A DNA stretch of 64,000 nucleotides from Strigamia acuminata (lineage: Eukaryota > Arthropoda > Chilopoda > Geophilomorpha > Linotaeniidae). Positions 1-9,891 of this stretch are shown one piece after another (position 1 is the stretch's first letter; every line of letters starts with the position of its first letter). Made by a program: the position numbers and the translations under genes. The notes below the pieces were generated by a model, which saw only the letters and a list, made by a program, of their open reading frames with translations, did no database searches and was not told the DNA's origin. The DNA lies in NCBI GenBank assembly GCA_949358305.1, contig OX442314.1, positions 34,157,608 through 34,221,607 of the forward strand, given 5' to 3'.

Positions 1-2
1 GG

Positions 3-665
3 GATATAGCCCAACGACGACTGCAACCTGACGTTGCGGAAGTCATGCGTCAAATGGGCGTATTAACCTTGTCGCAAGCCATTGTTAGGGGACAGCAAGC
101 AGATAGCGAGCTGCAACTACGATCTCTCCATAAAAAAAATTTCGACTTGCACGGGGTTAAGCGAGGCCAAATGCCGGTTCCCCAGCATGCAGCTCAGACT
201 AAGCAAGAAGCCGCCATGAAGAGACCGGTTGAGACGGTTAAGAACTCGACTCGACATTTTTTCACGCGCAATAAGGTTGCGGCCGTGATGGAAGTCTTGG
301 GTGAATTAGAGGAAGGTGGCATGTTTGATGATGACAATCAAAGCGTAATGGCACAGACAGTCCGTAGTATCATGGCTGCGAAAACTGCGCCTATTGTTGG
401 AACAGAGCCACCGGTAGAGACTGGAGAACCTCATGTCTGCAGTCAAAATAACTCCTTCGCTCAGGGCTCCGGCCCACCTAAGGACATTAAGTTGCCGCCC
501 GGAGCGGAGTGGGCCAAAAACAGGCGCGATCGGTGGTATATGCGTGACATTAAATTGAACGCTCCGCTATGCCCGCACTGTTACAAACCCTGGGTCGTTC
601 CGGGAAACGAGAGAGGGCCCCCACTGAAGTCCGACGCCAAAGTGGTGGACCCAAAGAAGAAGTAG
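3..665 (+). CDS. Element 0 Gag, C-terminal part (partial at window edge)
   Basis: The frame is open from the first bases of the window to the TAG at 663-665, so the gag start lies upstream. The visible part is hydrophilic and ends with a CPHC motif (about 570-580) and a lysine run. It overlaps the protease frame (569 onward), which lies in the -1 frame relative to gag, the usual retroelement arrangement. I do not see a canonical slippery heptamer in the correct phase in the overlap; GGGCCCC is present near 615 but out of phase. Assignment as Gag is by position upstream of protease rather than by a recognised domain. Confidence 0.5.
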   Translation, partial: DIAQRRLQPDVAEVMRQMGVLTLSQAIVRGQQADSELQLRSLHKKNFDLHGVKRGQMPVPQHAAQTKQEAAMKRPVETVKNSTRHFFTRNKVAAVMEVLGELEEGGMFDDDNQSVMAQTVRSIMAAKTAPIVGTEPPVETGEPHVCSQNNSFAQGSGPPKDIKLPPGAEWAKNRRDRWYMRDIKLNAPLCPHCYKPWVVPGNERGPPLKSDAKVVDPKKK

Positions 666-1057
666 GTTTAACACCTAAAGCTGTGTCGGAACCGCCGGAA
701 GTGGAGCGCGTGTTGCCACCAAAATCTGTGTTGACCGCGCCTAATACTGACCCAGTACTTCCGAAATTGACTTCATTCGTGATGATTTCTCCTAAAGAGA
801 AAGATGTGTCCGAGGAGCCAAAAATTGAGATCGGGATTGGAGAAAGAGTACGACGTGATTCCCAATACGTGAAGATCGTCTGGAATGACATCCAATTTAT
901 TGCGCAGTTTGACTCTGGTGCACAGACCTGCATCATGGCGCAAGACCTGTATGAAAAGCTGCATGAGAAGATGGGGGTGGAAATGGTTGTGCTGCACGAG
1001 ACCATTCGCGTTGCCAATAATCAATTAGTTGAGGTTTTGGGTAGCGTGGAAATAACC
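569..1057 (+). pseudogene. Element 0 Pol N-terminus: aspartic protease, first half, cut by element 1
   Basis: The frame contains the retropepsin active-site motif FDSGAQ at about 907-924, preceded by a beta-strand-like stretch. It is interrupted at 1057, where element 1 begins. The second protease motif (LLGRDF) is found on the far side of element 1 at about 14625-14645 in a compatible frame. The two halves therefore belonged to one protease before the insertion. The ORF reads on into the inserted LTR only by chance. Confidence 0.8.
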
Positions 1058-2075
1058 TGTTGTGACCCGACTGGACCGGGGTCAACGAAGAGTTTCTCTC
1101 GTGACCTCGTTTCGGGTGTAAGGGGAGCCGCAAGCGCGTCTCCCTTCCCTCAGTGCATTGACATCTAGTCAATGGACAGGCGTCTGCCCTGAGGGAGTGG
1201 GGATGGCTCGTCCACCCCACCATTGGGTGATTCCGGTCACCTGTCGACCCCGCTTTGTGCAAAGGAATGTGCCTTGCACTGAGCGGGCAGAACCAACACA
1301 ACCATCAAACGAGAAACACACGTAAAATCCGTCGTCCTACAAGATCAGGCCCAAGTAAAAATACTGGGATTGACCGAGGACAAAGGACAATTTACCGTGA
1401 GTACGTTTGGTCAGTGTCAAACTCCGCAGAGTAACCTGCGAGATAAGATTACCACACTATTTTAGCACACCAGCTAGAAATAGTAAAAACCACTCCAGTT
1501 TAGCGAGTTGTGCAGACAAACGGTCGCACAAGCCTAAACTGCAGTAAAACCACGACGAGCGTTCCCGCCGCTGTGTGACCGCCGGGAACCAGAAGAGTCC
1601 GCCGCTGTGTGATCGCCGGACACCACACAAAAACCTAGACAACAGCCCGAAGTAAGTCTTTTAACTAAGCATTCACTCGCGCCCGACCAGCGTGAGCCCG
1701 AAGGACCAGCCAGAGACGAGCCGAGGACGCCATATTGCCACGCCGGCCCAAGACGACATCACGTTGCCACAACGAGGACGCCATCTTGGACACGCACAAG
1801 ACAACAGACGACCTCGCCGATTCCAGCCAGCTTTCATCTTACCTTTGCCTTTCCATTTCCCATCACCCATTCCGATTTACCTTTTACTTACCCTTTATAT
1901 ATATATATATAAGATATATCTGTATATTGCCCCGCAGAATAAATCTATATTATATTTTACCTTTTATATCTGTGTAATCATTTCTTTGGGTAAACCGCTT
2001 GAGTAAAGCGGTAGTGAGTTAGTCGAATTAAGTAATCAACCCACGAGTTAGCGACGGTTAGAGTTGAGCGCGACA
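1058..2075 (+). repeat. 5' LTR of element 1
   Basis: The LTR begins TGTTGTGACC and ends GCGCGACA. The same sequence recurs at 13540-14557. It contains a TATA run, an AATAAA signal, and a short internal duplication of a CCGCCGCTGTGTGA motif (about 1566 and 1600). Confidence 0.95.
1895..1943 (+). promoter_or_regulatory. TATA run and polyadenylation signal in the element 1 LTR
   Basis: An alternating TATATA run at 1895-1912 is followed closely by AATAAA at 1938-1943. This fits a compact U3/R boundary, with transcription starting near 1925-1940. The 3' LTR has the same sites at 14377-14425. The start site itself is inferred. Confidence 0.55.
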
Positions 2076-2077
2076 CG

Positions 2078-2096
2078 TGGGGGCCTGTCCGGGATC
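2078..2096 (+). other. Primer binding site of element 1
   Basis: Two bases after the LTR the sequence TGGGGGCCTGTCCGGGATC begins. Its complement ends in CCA and contains a T-arm-like GATCCCGG, as expected for the 3' end of a tRNA. I cannot name the tRNA with confidence. Confidence 0.6.
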
Positions 2097-2147
2097 AAGT
2101 TGAATAACTGATTCTAACCTGTGATTACATCATACCCAAAGCAAGAA

Positions 2148-5100
2148 ATGGCAGATAATACCCGAGTAACAGATTCCGACTCCGACGCAAACAAGAGAGC
2201 CGGCAGTCGTAAAGGCGCCGACTATCACTTGCGATCTGGAGGTCCCTTACCCAAAGCCTCAGCGCACGAAGCGAGGCAAAAACGGCGTAAGCCTAAACCC
2301 GATCGTAGAAGCGCATCAGAGGCATCGCACCCGTCTCGCACCGAGACGAGGCAGCGATTGGACGAGACAGAGCGGGGTGAAGAGCAATCTCACTCCAAAC
2401 TGCCGCGTTCTAACCGTGACGACGAGACGAGCGGAAACGAGGTTTTATCCCGTAACCAATCGCCTCGTCTAACGCACGACACCGAGGTGGGCAGTCCGAA
2501 AGCAGCGTCTCCGATACAAAAGACGGCCTCAAATACGACCGCTAATTCGGCACTAGACACGCCAATTACGCACAGTCGACCAGCCTCGGTAGTGTCTGAA
2601 GGGCACAAGTCCAACTCGTCCTCTGTCAAGCGTGTTTCGAGCCAGCCTTACAGCGTCTCGGGCACCTTGATTGATGCGATGCAGTTGGCACAAGCGGAGG
2701 GAGTGAGATACACCCTTCCGACGGGGAAGATTACCGTGTACGAAACGTTACAAATCGTACGTGCAGCTTTAAAAGCGCACAGTGTATCCCCACAAATCAC
2801 CATTGTTGAAGGTGCACACGCTCAACAATTGGTTGATTCCGCTCAATTTGAAGCGGATGCAGAGAACGAGGCTCGACAAGCCATTCGCGAGAGACGGAGG
2901 AAGCTGGCGGAAAGAGAAGCGCAAGCTCTCGAGTACGGCAGAACCCAGCCCAATCCGACTACTCCCGAGGAGGTAGAAATAGTTGACCGAGCCCTGAGAG
3001 CACATCGATATGCTTTCCACTCGCAACAAGAAGCAGAGCGAGCATTTATGGCCAGATTGCGACGAGATGACCCAAAATCCGTTCGCAAACCAGAGATCAG
3101 TTCATCCGAGCTGTCCGACGAGAGCCTAGAGGGAGACCCAAAGCGCACGCCGAAGGCCAAACCCAAACCCCAGCCGGAGAGGGCAACACCAGCTACTCCG
3201 CGCAAGAGAGATGCGTCGGCCAGAGAACAACAAACTCGGCCCCGCATGCAAGCTCTCGATTCAGCCACAAATAATGCGATAACGCGGTTAATCAACGCTA
3301 ATAATGCTAGACGAAATGAAGAGCAAGCTCTCACAAGCCAACAGCATGATGATCCGCAAGGGACTGAGTGGCAACAACCAGTGCCCATCCTTAAAGACGA
3401 CGAGTCGTCAAGGAGACAATCGCATGATCGCACCTCTTCGCGAGAAGAAGGCAAACGCGATGAAAGACCGAAATATTATCGCTACGGAAATAGTGATTCG
3501 TCGTCAGATGGACTGGAGTCAAACGCACCCAGTCATCACGATTCGGAGAGAGGTTCTGGAGAAAGACGAAGGGAAAGAGAACGCGATGAACGCAGGGAAA
3601 GGGAACGTGACGACCGTCGTAGGGGCCGGAAAGAGTCAAACTCTTCACGGCGCAACCCGCCACGCCGCTCACCGTCTCCCGACCCCAGCTCCGACCCCTC
3701 ATCCAACGACGACAGACGAAAGGATAAATCAAGTAATCGCCGGAAGAGATCCAACTCTCCGCGCGATAGAGAGAAACGACGTCGATCGGAAAATAGCGAC
3801 CACCGACGGGAGGAGTTTCAGGACCCTCCCCGACAAAGCGCGTTTACCGATTCGACGGGTCGGCAGTATACGATGGGAGAGCTTGGAAGAGCACTACTTG
3901 GCTCGTTAAAAGCCGAGGGAATCGATCTGAGCAAACGAAACGATCGTAATCGTAGCACTGGTGACCGCGTAAAGAAAAAATACGCTGTCTCCCGACGTGA
4001 CACCATGAGTGTTACCGGGAATATTAGGTGGCAATTTTATATTCAGAACCGTTTCGACGGGTCATGGAAAGCGGGAGATCGCTTCCTTGACGAAGTAATT
4101 CGAATTAAGACTGCCACTAAAGCCACCGTAGGAGACATGCTCACCCACGGTATTGTCGAGCTAATGACAGGCTCGGCACGTGAGTGGTACCAAGGATTGA
4201 AAGGCGTCAATTGGGACGACTTTTTAATGAGATTCGACCTACGCTACGGCGAGACACCCGAAGAGGTGAGCCGAAAGATGCGAGGTCTTCGCCAGATGCC
4301 TGGTGAAACCATAATGGATTACGACATTCGCGCCAGATTGTTGTTCGAAAAGGCCCCGATGGAATTTCATGCCACGGGATTCAACCTTTTCTTTCTCGGC
4401 GGTTTGTCGGAGTACTCGCAACGGGTGCTACTTGAAGAAAGGGCACCGACAGGAGGCAGCTACGAGGAGATGAGCGCCTTCCTGTTTGAGAACACGATAG
4501 ATATCGAGAAGAGATATTATTCCGCTTTACCAGAAGCGGAGAAAGCAGCAACCGCTAAACGTCTCAAGTTGAGTGCGGAAAGATATGGGGCGACAGATAA
4601 AATTATGCGCCCTACTGAATATCTTAGCGGTATAATGGAGCTGGCAGAAGCTAGCGTTGGTTTACAAATAAAAAATAAACTGACATCCACGCTGCCTTCC
4701 AACCCTTTGGCCGCCCCTAAAAAGGCACCGACAGCGTCAGCCATGCAAGCGACACTGGAGGAGGTCAAGGAGGGGGAGGAAGCCGGACAAGATGCCGGAA
4801 AATCAGACGAAAAAGAAGAAAAAGACGATTATTCGACGGACGAAGAAATACGAAACTATCGCGATACCTTATCAACGGGTTGCGATGAGGAAGGACCGCT
4901 AGTACATCTCATCCATCGAGATAGAGCGGTAGAAGAATTTCGCGCCAGGTTAAAACCAAATGCCGGCCGAATTCCGAAGTATTTTCGGAAAAATTACACG
5001 CCACCGTCGAAAGCAGACCCTGAAAAGAAAAAATCGACTGAAGCCCCAAGAGACAAATCAAATATTCGTTGTTTCAAGTGTAACCAACCGGGTCACTATT

Positions 5101-5231
5101 CCAATGAGTGCCCAAGAACAGCGAAAGAAGACGCTAAATTTGACGCAATAATGAAGCAGATGGCAGAGATTAAACTCGCCATGGCAAAAAACGAGTCAAA
5201 AAACGAGTCAGCGCAGGCGGCGAAGAAATAA
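2148..5231 (+). CDS. gag: Element 1 Gag polyprotein (about 1027 aa)
   Basis: The first in-frame ATG is at 2148. The N-terminal half is charged and disordered, with SR/RE-rich repeats around residues 430-590, unusually long for a Gypsy Gag. A retrotransposon gag domain lies at about residues 620-780, with the typical pattern of conserved tryptophans (REWYQG, NWDDF) followed by RLLFEKAP. A CCHC zinc knuckle CxxCxxxGHxxxxC is at about residue 974 (5069-5110). The frame ends at 5229-5231. It overlaps the pol frame by 58 nt, where two slippery heptamers sit, so Pol is probably made as a -1 frameshift fusion. Confidence 0.9.
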   Translation: MADNTRVTDSDSDANKRAGSRKGADYHLRSGGPLPKASAHEARQKRRKPKPDRRSASEASHPSRTETRQRLDETERGEEQSHSKLPRSNRDDETSGNEVLSRNQSPRLTHDTEVGSPKAASPIQKTASNTTANSALDTPITHSRPASVVSEGHKSNSSSVKRVSSQPYSVSGTLIDAMQLAQAEGVRYTLPTGKITVYETLQIVRAALKAHSVSPQITIVEGAHAQQLVDSAQFEADAENEARQAIRERRRKLAEREAQALEYGRTQPNPTTPEEVEIVDRALRAHRYAFHSQQEAERAFMARLRRDDPKSVRKPEISSSELSDESLEGDPKRTPKAKPKPQPERATPATPRKRDASAREQQTRPRMQALDSATNNAITRLINANNARRNEEQALTSQQHDDPQGTEWQQPVPILKDDESSRRQSHDRTSSREEGKRDERPKYYRYGNSDSSSDGLESNAPSHHDSERGSGERRRERERDERRERERDDRRRGRKESNSSRRNPPRRSPSPDPSSDPSSNDDRRKDKSSNRRKRSNSPRDREKRRRSENSDHRREEFQDPPRQSAFTDSTGRQYTMGELGRALLGSLKAEGIDLSKRNDRNRSTGDRVKKKYAVSRRDTMSVTGNIRWQFYIQNRFDGSWKAGDRFLDEVIRIKTATKATVGDMLTHGIVELMTGSAREWYQGLKGVNWDDFLMRFDLRYGETPEEVSRKMRGLRQMPGETIMDYDIRARLLFEKAPMEFHATGFNLFFLGGLSEYSQRVLLEERAPTGGSYEEMSAFLFENTIDIEKRYYSALPEAEKAATAKRLKLSAERYGATDKIMRPTEYLSGIMELAEASVGLQIKNKLTSTLPSNPLAAPKKAPTASAMQATLEEVKEGEEAGQDAGKSDEKEEKDDYSTDEEIRNYRDTLSTGCDEEGPLVHLIHRDRAVEEFRARLKPNAGRIPKYFRKNYTPPSKADPEKKKSTEAPRDKSNIRCFKCNQPGHYSNECPRTAKEDAKFDAIMKQMAEIKLAMAKNESKNESAQAAKK

Positions 5232-5249
5232 CTTCTCGACCGTCTGCGC
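5186..5249 (+). promoter_or_regulatory. -1 programmed ribosomal frameshift signal between gag and pol of element 1
   Basis: Two copies of the slippery heptamer A AAA AAC occur in the correct gag phase, at 5186-5192 and 5198-5204. The second is followed by a 6-nt spacer (5205-5210). A 10-bp stem then pairs 5211-5220 (GCGCAGGCGG) with 5240-5249 (CCGTCTGCGC), with one G-U pair and a 19-nt loop. The loop can form an inner GAAG/CTTC helix. The pol frame is the -1 frame and has no stop from 5174 onward, so a slip at either site enters pol directly. Confidence 0.8.
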
Positions 5250-5254
5250 CATTC

Positions 5255-8200
5255 ATGAAGAAGAAGGGGTTTAACAAAGGGTTCGATAAGCCGCCACCAG
5301 TCAAAGAAATGGGTAGTGACATAGCTAACGCCCAAATTCAAGACAGGGCCAACAACGCTTTGCAGGTAATTAGCGCAAACGCTGAGGCTGAGGCGGAAGA
5401 ACCGAACCTACTGCTTGAAGAATTACCTCAAGTAGTCGAAGACACAGAAGAATTTCGTGTTTTCATGTGCAACGTGGCGGTCGAATACACCAACCGCCTA
5501 TGCATGTTGCCCATGACAATAGAACGTGAAAAAATTATGGGACTGCTAGACTCGGGAGCAGATCGCTCGTTCGTTTCCGAAGACATAGTAGCATCATTGG
5601 GTCTCACCGATAAGATAAAAGGCGTTAATAAAAATATACGTCTAAAAACCGCCAACGGAATGGCGCGTCCAAAAGGAGTTATATTATTGACCATGGAGTG
5701 GCTCGGAGGGGTAGAACAGCACCCTTTCCTGGTCCTGCCCACATGCGACAGAATTTTTCTGTTGGGCTTAGACCTCATGGCGTCAATGGAAATACAACCA
5801 AATCCAATAACGAAATCTTGGAATTATATCAGAAATGATAAGGAAAGACCCGCAATTGTCGTGCCACCAGCTCTTGTAAAAGAAGCGGCCGACAAGACAC
5901 AGTGGGACAAAGGCCTAAAGAAATTCGTTCAAGACTACGATTTTAAAGCATTCGTAACAGAATTGCAACGGGACAATGTAGTGGAAACGCTTGTCGCCGA
6001 CGCCGCTTTAGAATTAAACGAAGCGGCAGCCCTACGAAGGGTCCTACTTAAATATGAGGGGATCCTGTCGAAAAAATCGGGCCGAACGAATAGGGCTATT
6101 CACGAAATTAAATTGACGGATAATAAACCTATACGAGTTGCGTATAAGGGAATGAACCCGCAAAAACGTGAAATAGTGCAAAAAATGTGCCAAGAAATGC
6201 TAGACAGTGGCATTGTCTCCGAGGCCCAGGGAGAATACGCGACGCGAGTTGTGCTCGTGATGCGCCCGGGCTCGGACCCACGCCTATGCATTGATTACCG
6301 CCCATTAAACGCGGTGACAGAAATAGATCCCATACAGATGCCGTCTATCGAATCCATTTTGAGAGAGCTTAGCCCCTTTTCTTGGGTTACGACGATGGAT
6401 CTGTCGAAGGGATACTGGCAAGTTGAGATGAGGCCAGAGGATAAGTTAAAAACAGCATTTTACTCGCCAATTGGACGGTTGATGTTCAACGTCATGCCAT
6501 TTGGTTTAGTGAATGCTCCCAGTACCTTTCAGAGACTAATCGAAAGCGTATTGGGTGATATCCTGCATCAGTTTGTGTGGGCATACCTAGATGACATAGT
6601 TATTGCCTCTAAAACATTCGAAGAGCACATTGAGCACATCGACCAAGTGCTCACCCGGCTGGCAAAAGCTGGGTTACACGTGCATCCGGGCAAAAGCAAG
6701 TTCTGTCGAAAGGAGCTTGCCTTCCTGGGTTATCGCATTGGAGTCAATGGTTTAGCTATTGGCCCCGAAAAAATCGATGCGATTAATCGTTTCCCACCAC
6801 CCGAGGACGTTAAAGGTGTCCAACGGTTTATGGGAATGATAAACTTCTTCGGCAGGTTGCTACCGGGTCTAGCTGAAGTGGCAGCCCCAGTTACCGACCT
6901 CCTGAAGAATGAAAACGAATTTGTATGGTCAAATGAGTGCAACATCGCATTTAATGCAATAAAGAGGATGCTGACGGAAGTCGGCGTAATGCCTCTACCC
7001 GACTTAAACCGGCCGTTCATATTACACACGGACGCCAGCAGAGTTGGGTTAGGAGCGGCGTTGCTCCAAACACACGTGCGCGACGGAGTCGAACAAGACC
7101 TGCCGTGCATGTTTATAAGTCGCAAACTCCAAGGCGCTGAAAAGAATTACAATGCCACCGAGTTGGAGTGTTTGGCCGTTGTGTGGGCCATAAGGAAATT
7201 CAGAGATTATCTCGAATATACCAAATTTGTGGTCCACACAGATCATCAAGCGTTACAATGGCTGATGAAATTAAAAGAGCCAGCCGGTCGACTAGCCAGA
7301 TGGCAGTTAGAACTGATGGCATGCGACTTGACCATTCAATACAAGCCCGGCAAATATAACGTCGTGGCTGACGCTCTGTCACGGGCACCAGTGTCAGATC
7401 CAATCGACGCTGACGATGATGGCGAGGATGACTCCCGCATCATTTATTGCCCTACGAGTTGTCACCGTTGGGATTTAAGGAAGATGAATGAAATTCCCAC
7501 CGCGTCTCCGGCAGATGTAAAATTCTGTGGATTTTGGACGCGGTTATACCAACCAGCTGCTGACAATTACCCAAATGCAAGGAAGGAATTTAAGCTAGAG
7601 CGGAGAATAAATGACCCGCTTCTAAGCGCCTTCCACGCTCATGTCGGCGAGCAGATGCAAAGCAGTCCCCCGACAAGGGAGGAAATAATTGTGCAACAAA
7701 AATTAGACAAGAAATGTCAGGACAGAGCTAGATTCGTACTGACAGGAAAATATCCGCCCAATCTAACCAGAAGGCAGAAGCGTCGTTATGCACACGAATC
7801 CATAGATTACCTATTGGATGACGGCCTTTTAGTGAAACATCACCCAAATCACCAAGATGACTTGAGTGAATCGGACACCGCAGTAAAGGTAGTAATACCT
7901 GCTTCCTTAATCGGTCGCGTGCTGTGGTTGTTACACGGGCACCCGCTTGCGAGCCATGCGGGAGTAAGCAGAACACTCTATCGTGCTACACAGCTTTTTC
8001 ACTGGACAGGGATGAAAAAAGATATTGCTCTTTTTGTCCACCAATGTCAGCGATGTCAAGCGTGCAAGCCGAGGAGTAAATCACCATTCGAAACTATTTT
8101 CTTAGGGCCTTACGCGCCTTTTGATTGTTTAAGTGTCGATGTGATGGGCCCAAAACCCGTTACGGGAAATAAAAATGCGTACATTATCGTTATAATGGAC

Positions 8201-9325
8201 GTGGCAACTCGTTGGCCCGAGTTGTACGCCGTCGCTAGACCTTCAGCAGAGAAAATCGTTGAATGTATCTACGACGTGGCGTTACGTTACGGATTTCCAC
8301 GTAAAATTATATCCGATAACGGACCCCAATTTATCTCGAAAATTTGGGGTAAGTTTTGTGAGAAATTCGGGATTGTGGCGTCACATACTTCGACCTACAA
8401 TCCCAGAACAAATCCCGTTGAGCGACTCAACAGGGACATTAAATATGCACTAAGCATATTCACTGACATCCACAATAGGTGGGATGAATACTTGAGGGAG
8501 ATCGCGTTCAGCATACGAACAACAGTCTCGAGGACGAGAGATTTTTCTCCGGCCTACCTCAACTTCGCCCGAGAGCTACGAGTGCCTTGGGACCCACGAG
8601 TGGCAGAGTCGGTAAATGTGGTGGACCCAGAGAAACCACATGAGTATGTATATAAATTGGAGCAAACAATTTCGAGCACATACAAACATATGATGGCGCA
8701 CATTTTTAACATGCGCGACCGCATTTTACAAGATAAAAGCGGTGGAAAATTTGTGAATTTCGAGAACAATGATTTAGTGTGGAAGGACACACACATCCTC
8801 TCAAATGCAGCGAGAGGAATCACCGCCAGCTTGGCCGACAAGAGAGATGGTCCGTATGTGATCATCGGCAAGCATGGCGGTAACGCGTATAAATTACGCA
8901 AGCTCGAGGACAACACCGAGCATAAGTCGATACAAGTACGAGAGTTAACTCCGTACATTCCGGAATTCCCGCAAGAAATGTGGGCCAAAGGCCAAGTCAA
9001 GTCTAAAACTGACGGCCAAATCGTCGATATGTTCGCTGGCGAGTCGGAAAAAGCACCGCCAAGTGACAACGAGGAGTATTTCGACGCCCCTTCACCTCCG
9101 GTAAACGAGATAGTTGAATCCGTTCCGGATCCAATTTTGGTCGGGGGGGAAACAGGAGAAACTCCTGAAACAAACACAAAAAACACGGATAAAAAAGAAA
9201 ACAATAATGAGGAGGTACAGACACAAAAAACAACAAAAAATATCGTACCTGCCTCGATCCGTAACCTGCGACCAAAAAGAGATAATCCGTTCATAAAAGG
9301 CGGAAAGGTCGTAGGAAAGAAGTAA
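5255..9325 (+). CDS. pol: Element 1 Pol: protease, RT, RNase H, integrase
   Basis: The frame is open from 5174, so translation probably enters by -1 frameshift; the first ATG is at 5255. Numbering from that ATG, the protease motif LLDSGAD is near residue 99 and RT YLDD at 444-447. RNase H begins with HTDAS (Asp at 593), followed by LECLA, HTDH and VADALSR. The integrase has a zinc module (HGHPLASHAG then CQRCQAC) near residues 893-933. Its catalytic residues are Asp962, Asp1021 and Glu1056, which gives the D,D(35)E spacing. The C-terminus has a GPYVI-type module and a charged tail. All catalytic residues are present and the frame is intact, so this copy may be able to transpose. Confidence 0.93.
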   Translation: MKKKGFNKGFDKPPPVKEMGSDIANAQIQDRANNALQVISANAEAEAEEPNLLLEELPQVVEDTEEFRVFMCNVAVEYTNRLCMLPMTIEREKIMGLLDSGADRSFVSEDIVASLGLTDKIKGVNKNIRLKTANGMARPKGVILLTMEWLGGVEQHPFLVLPTCDRIFLLGLDLMASMEIQPNPITKSWNYIRNDKERPAIVVPPALVKEAADKTQWDKGLKKFVQDYDFKAFVTELQRDNVVETLVADAALELNEAAALRRVLLKYEGILSKKSGRTNRAIHEIKLTDNKPIRVAYKGMNPQKREIVQKMCQEMLDSGIVSEAQGEYATRVVLVMRPGSDPRLCIDYRPLNAVTEIDPIQMPSIESILRELSPFSWVTTMDLSKGYWQVEMRPEDKLKTAFYSPIGRLMFNVMPFGLVNAPSTFQRLIESVLGDILHQFVWAYLDDIVIASKTFEEHIEHIDQVLTRLAKAGLHVHPGKSKFCRKELAFLGYRIGVNGLAIGPEKIDAINRFPPPEDVKGVQRFMGMINFFGRLLPGLAEVAAPVTDLLKNENEFVWSNECNIAFNAIKRMLTEVGVMPLPDLNRPFILHTDASRVGLGAALLQTHVRDGVEQDLPCMFISRKLQGAEKNYNATELECLAVVWAIRKFRDYLEYTKFVVHTDHQALQWLMKLKEPAGRLARWQLELMACDLTIQYKPGKYNVVADALSRAPVSDPIDADDDGEDDSRIIYCPTSCHRWDLRKMNEIPTASPADVKFCGFWTRLYQPAADNYPNARKEFKLERRINDPLLSAFHAHVGEQMQSSPPTREEIIVQQKLDKKCQDRARFVLTGKYPPNLTRRQKRRYAHESIDYLLDDGLLVKHHPNHQDDLSESDTAVKVVIPASLIGRVLWLLHGHPLASHAGVSRTLYRATQLFHWTGMKKDIALFVHQCQRCQACKPRSKSPFETIFLGPYAPFDCLSVDVMGPKPVTGNKNAYIIVIMDVATRWPELYAVARPSAEKIVECIYDVALRYGFPRKIISDNGPQFISKIWGKFCEKFGIVASHTSTYNPRTNPVERLNRDIKYALSIFTDIHNRWDEYLREIAFSIRTTVSRTRDFSPAYLNFARELRVPWDPRVAESVNVVDPEKPHEYVYKLEQTISSTYKHMMAHIFNMRDRILQDKSGGKFVNFENNDLVWKDTHILSNAARGITASLADKRDGPYVIIGKHGGNAYKLRKLEDNTEHKSIQVRELTPYIPEFPQEMWAKGQVKSKTDGQIVDMFAGESEKAPPSDNEEYFDAPSPPVNEIVESVPDPILVGGETGETPETNTKNTDKKENNNEEVQTQKTTKNIVPASIRNLRPKRDNPFIKGGKVVGKK

Positions 9326-9466
9326 AATAAATTACGAGTCGATGGCGGCACTAAAAATAAATGTAATCGACCGATAGTGCAAGCCATCACGTCGCAGAAA
9401 ATTTCGCTAAGTCCAACAAAGCGGATATCGGTCGAATTCGCGTCACGAGATGGCGTGGAAACGCGG

Positions 9467-9581
9467 GACCCGTAGCAAAATTATCGGCACGGGTCGGATA
9501 CCGCGTGCAAAAGACCCCGTAGCAGCAATCGCGCACGGGAGTGAGAACAAAGGAGACCCGTAGCGTAACATGCGCACGGGT
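9467..9581 (+). repeat. Three consecutive CCCGT/ACGGG stem-loops downstream of pol in element 1
   Basis: Three degenerate units of about 44 bp each carry a CCCGT arm and an ACGGG arm. Hairpin 1 pairs GACCCGT (9467-9473) with ACGGGTC (9489-9495). Hairpin 2 pairs CCCGT (9516-9520) with ACGGG (9535-9539). Hairpin 3 pairs ACCCGT (9556-9561) with ACGGGT (9576-9581). Each right arm is followed or preceded by GCGC or similar. Loops are about 14-15 nt. They lie between pol and the third ORF. An RNA role such as export or processing is only a guess. Confidence 0.6.
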
Positions 9582-9801
9582 AGGTGCGCACTAGTCTCAA
9601 ACACCCGGGTTCTGGAGTATATTACCCAGAATCCATCGCGATTACCTCGTGTTCACACAGACTTCCGCTTTTCACAGCTGATCGCTGCATTCGTGCGTGA
9701 TCCTCGTTTTTAACGTTTTACCGAGTTTTTCACCGAGTTTTTGAGATAGTTTTATCATCCTTTTTAAATCGTGATTGAGATTTTTGTGCGCGCTCCTCGC
9801 C

Positions 9802-9891
9802 ATGGACGAGGAAGAGAACGACGTGCTGGCCATCGAGCACGAGGACGAGGAAAACTGGGACCGCGATGTAAACCAAGTCCAGCCCGATCAG
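9802..9891 (+). CDS. Putative short first coding exon of the element 1 third ORF (30 codons, acidic)
   Basis: An ATG in a good Kozak context (CGCCATGG) opens a very acidic 37-codon frame ending at 9915. After 30 codons it meets a splice-donor-like CAG/GTAGAA (GT at 9892). Joining this in phase 0 to the acceptor just before 10738 keeps the frame open into the large third ORF. This is inferred from sequence signals alone; no transcript data are available. Confidence 0.45.

Noticed and set aside
600-665. GGGCCCC as a frameshift heptamer for element 0 gag-pol
   Set aside because: The heptamer is not in the phase needed for -1 slippage, although pol is in the -1 frame; the mechanism stays open.
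1692-2006. 104-codon frame present in both element 1 LTRs
   Set aside because: It lies across the TATA region of the LTR and is conserved only because the LTRs are identical.
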